Shown piece after piece: positions 3,915 to 5,128 of a stretch of 5,128 nucleotides of DNA. Location of the stretch: positions 1-5,128 of the forward strand of contig JAFAQG010000856.1 in assembly GCA_019246575.1 (NCBI GenBank), in the 5' to 3' direction. Both the position numbers and the translations under genes were made by a program. This DNA comes from Acidobacteriaceae bacterium. Its GTDB lineage: Bacteria; Acidobacteriota; Terriglobia; Bryobacterales; Bryobacteraceae. The notes beneath the pieces were generated by a model. The model ran no database searches, was not told the DNA's origin, and saw only the letters and a program-made list of their open reading frames with translations. Numbering within the stretch: position 1 is the first letter of the stretch; each line of letters begins with the position of its first letter.

Positions 3915-5128
3915 ATGCTCCAGATCTTGCGCTATACGCTCCGTACTCTGCGTCGCACGCCGGGGTTCACGCTCGCCGCCATCATCTGCCTCACTCTCGG
4001 CATCGGCGCAACCTCAGCCATCTTCAGCATCGTCAACGCGGTTGTCCTACGTCCGCTTCCCTACCCCGACTCCCGGCGGCTTGTTCGCGTCTACACCGAA
4101 TTCCCTACGTTCCCCGGCGGCGGTCTAAAAAAGTTCTGGGTCTCCGAGCCCGAGGTCTTTGACCTGCGGTCTGCCAAATCGTTCGCATCGCTCGGGGCTT
4201 GGTACACCCAAAGCGACAATATCGCCGGTGCGAACCGTCCCGTTCGCGTCACCACCACATCATTCAGTGCGGAAATCCCCACGCTGCTTGAAGTGTCGCC
4301 GCTCTTGGGCCACGCGATCACGGTACAGGACGATCAGCCCGGAGCTCCGCCTGTGTTGATGCTTTCTTACGGGCTCTGGAAGCGCGATTTCGGTGGAGAT
4401 CCGAACATCATTGGAAAACAGACCTATTTCAACGGCACGAAGGCGAGCATCATCGCCGTCATGCCGCGAGGCTTTGTATTTCCGCCGGGTCAAGTGGATC
4501 AGACCGAAGCGTGGACCGCCCTTCAGCTCAACCCCAAGAGCCGAAATCGCGGTGGACACAACTTCAACGTTCTCGCATCGCTGCGTCCTGGCGTATCGCT
4601 CAATCGGGGGCGCAGCGAGATGGCAGGGCTCGTCGCCGGTTGGGGACGAGCGGAGTCGCCTGGACACCACGTCTTCAGCCCGAAAAACCATCCGGTCTCC
4701 ATGTACTCGTTTTACGACGAAGTCATTGGCGGGGTTCGCACCGCCATGCTGATGCTTCTGGGAGCTGTCGTGTTCGTATTACTGATCGCCTGCGTCAACG
4801 TCGCAAATCTGTTGCTGGCGAGAAGCGAAGCACGCCAACGCGAAATCGCCATTCGGAGTGCCATCGGCGCCTCGACTGCGGATCTGTTGAAACAGTTCGT
4901 AATGGAAGGCGTCCTGCTGTCCTTCGTCGGTGCGGTGCTCGGCATCGTTCTCGCGTTCGGCAGTATCGCCTTGATAGAGGCCACGAACAATGGCAGCATC
5001 CCGCGGGCCGAGGAGATCCGGCTCGATCTCCGAGTGCTCCTCTTTACGCTTCTGGTTTCTGTCGTTACCGGAATACTCTTCGGACTCGCGCCGTTCATAC
5101 ATGTCTCCGCGCTGCGTGTCTACGAGAC
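3915..5128 (+). CDS. ADOP-family ABC permease (acidobacterial duplicated orphan permease), N-terminal half; runs off window
   Basis: Inner-membrane permease whose family normally has about 800 residues built as two MacB-core/FtsX modules, with no cognate ATPase gene alongside. The first 404 codons are here. Residues 1-17 are basic, TM1 spans about 18-42 (L-G-I-G-A-T-S-A-I-F-S), and V-L-R-P-L-P-Y-P at 44-51 opens the periplasmic MacB core (about 52-270), which includes L-S-Y-G-L-W-K-R-D-F-G-G-D-P (150-163). The first FtsX domain has TM segments at about 274-300, 328-354 and 372-395, with R-Q-R-E-I-A-I-R-S-A-I-G-A (307-319) as the coupling helix and G-I-L-F-G-L-A-P at 386-393. The frame is uninterrupted. 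The ATG at 3915 is the first possible start after an in-frame TGA at 3906-3908 and fits the family N-terminus, but there is no clear Shine-Dalgarno. The partner ATPase and substrate are unknown. Confidence 0.94.
   Translation, partial: MLQILRYTLRTLRRTPGFTLAAIICLTLGIGATSAIFSIVNAVVLRPLPYPDSRRLVRVYTEFPTFPGGGLKKFWVSEPEVFDLRSAKSFASLGAWYTQSDNIAGANRPVRVTTTSFSAEIPTLLEVSPLLGHAITVQDDQPGAPPVLMLSYGLWKRDFGGDPNIIGKQTYFNGTKASIIAVMPRGFVFPPGQVDQTEAWTALQLNPKSRNRGGHNFNVLASLRPGVSLNRGRSEMAGLVAGWGRAESPGHHVFSPKNHPVSMYSFYDEVIGGVRTAMLMLLGAVVFVLLIACVNVANLLLARSEARQREIAIRSAIGASTADLLKQFVMEGVLLSFVGAVLGIVLAFGSIALIEATNNGSIPRAEEIRLDLRVLLFTLLVSVVTGILFGLAPFIHVSALRVYE

Noticed and set aside
3896..4162. 88-codon + strand ORF overlapping the ADOP start in another frame
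   Set aside because: It runs through the conserved N-terminal membrane segment of the permease in the wrong frame and has no family resemblance.
4260..5102. Minus-strand ORFs of 107-143 codons opposite the ADOP gene
   Set aside because: The + frame shows continuous MacB-core/FtsX homology. The antisense products are low-complexity R/S/T-rich sequences without recognisable domains.

Overview
The window most likely comes from a member of the Acidobacteriota. The main evidence is the large permease at the right edge. Its N-terminus (short basic leader, R-T-P-G-F-T-L, then L-G-I-G-A-T-S-A-I-F-S) and its MacB-core/FtsX architecture match the 'acidobacterial duplicated orphan permease' (ADOP) family. 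A second ADOP-type C-terminal remnant lies just upstream of it. Moderate-to-high GC and a sigma70-like promoter with strong Shine-Dalgarno sequences fit a Gram-negative bacterium. The phylum call is an inference from family distribution.

Left part, minus strand (1-2984): a four-gene unit read right to left. It starts with a TetR/AcrR-type repressor (2373-2984). Next are a DevC-like FtsX-domain permease (1160-2299), a LolD/MacB/DevA-like ATPase (426-1148) and the N-terminal 133 codons of a HlyD/DevB/YbhG-like membrane fusion protein (1-399, running off the window). The three transport genes are tightly packed, with gaps of 11 and 26 bp and good Shine-Dalgarno sites. They should encode a tripartite ABC exporter spanning the inner membrane and periplasm; an outer-membrane channel is not in the window. 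The most informative non-coding signal is a pair of near-identical 13-bp palindromes (TGAAC-GNT-GTTCA). One lies over the predicted start point of the repressor transcript and the other 35 bp before the permease start. The simplest reading is that the TetR protein represses both itself and the exporter operon, with relief by a ligand that the exporter removes.

Middle part (2985-3914): no intact gene. It holds the strong tetR promoter, a + strand terminator-like hairpin that overlaps it, a stretch resembling the N-terminal part of a GNAT acetyltransferase (3103-3435, low confidence), and the C-terminal tail of an ADOP/MacB-type permease that has lost its 5' part and carries a frameshift (about 3444-3736). 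The 3737-3914 spacer holds one imperfectly nested inverted repeat and nothing else I can support. The region looks like a graveyard between two transporter loci.

Right part (3915-5128, + strand): the first half (404 codons, open at the window end) of an intact-looking ADOP permease.

I do not see evidence for a wholly new system here. The points most worth following up are the paired TetR operators, the very short tetR leader and the decayed segment.
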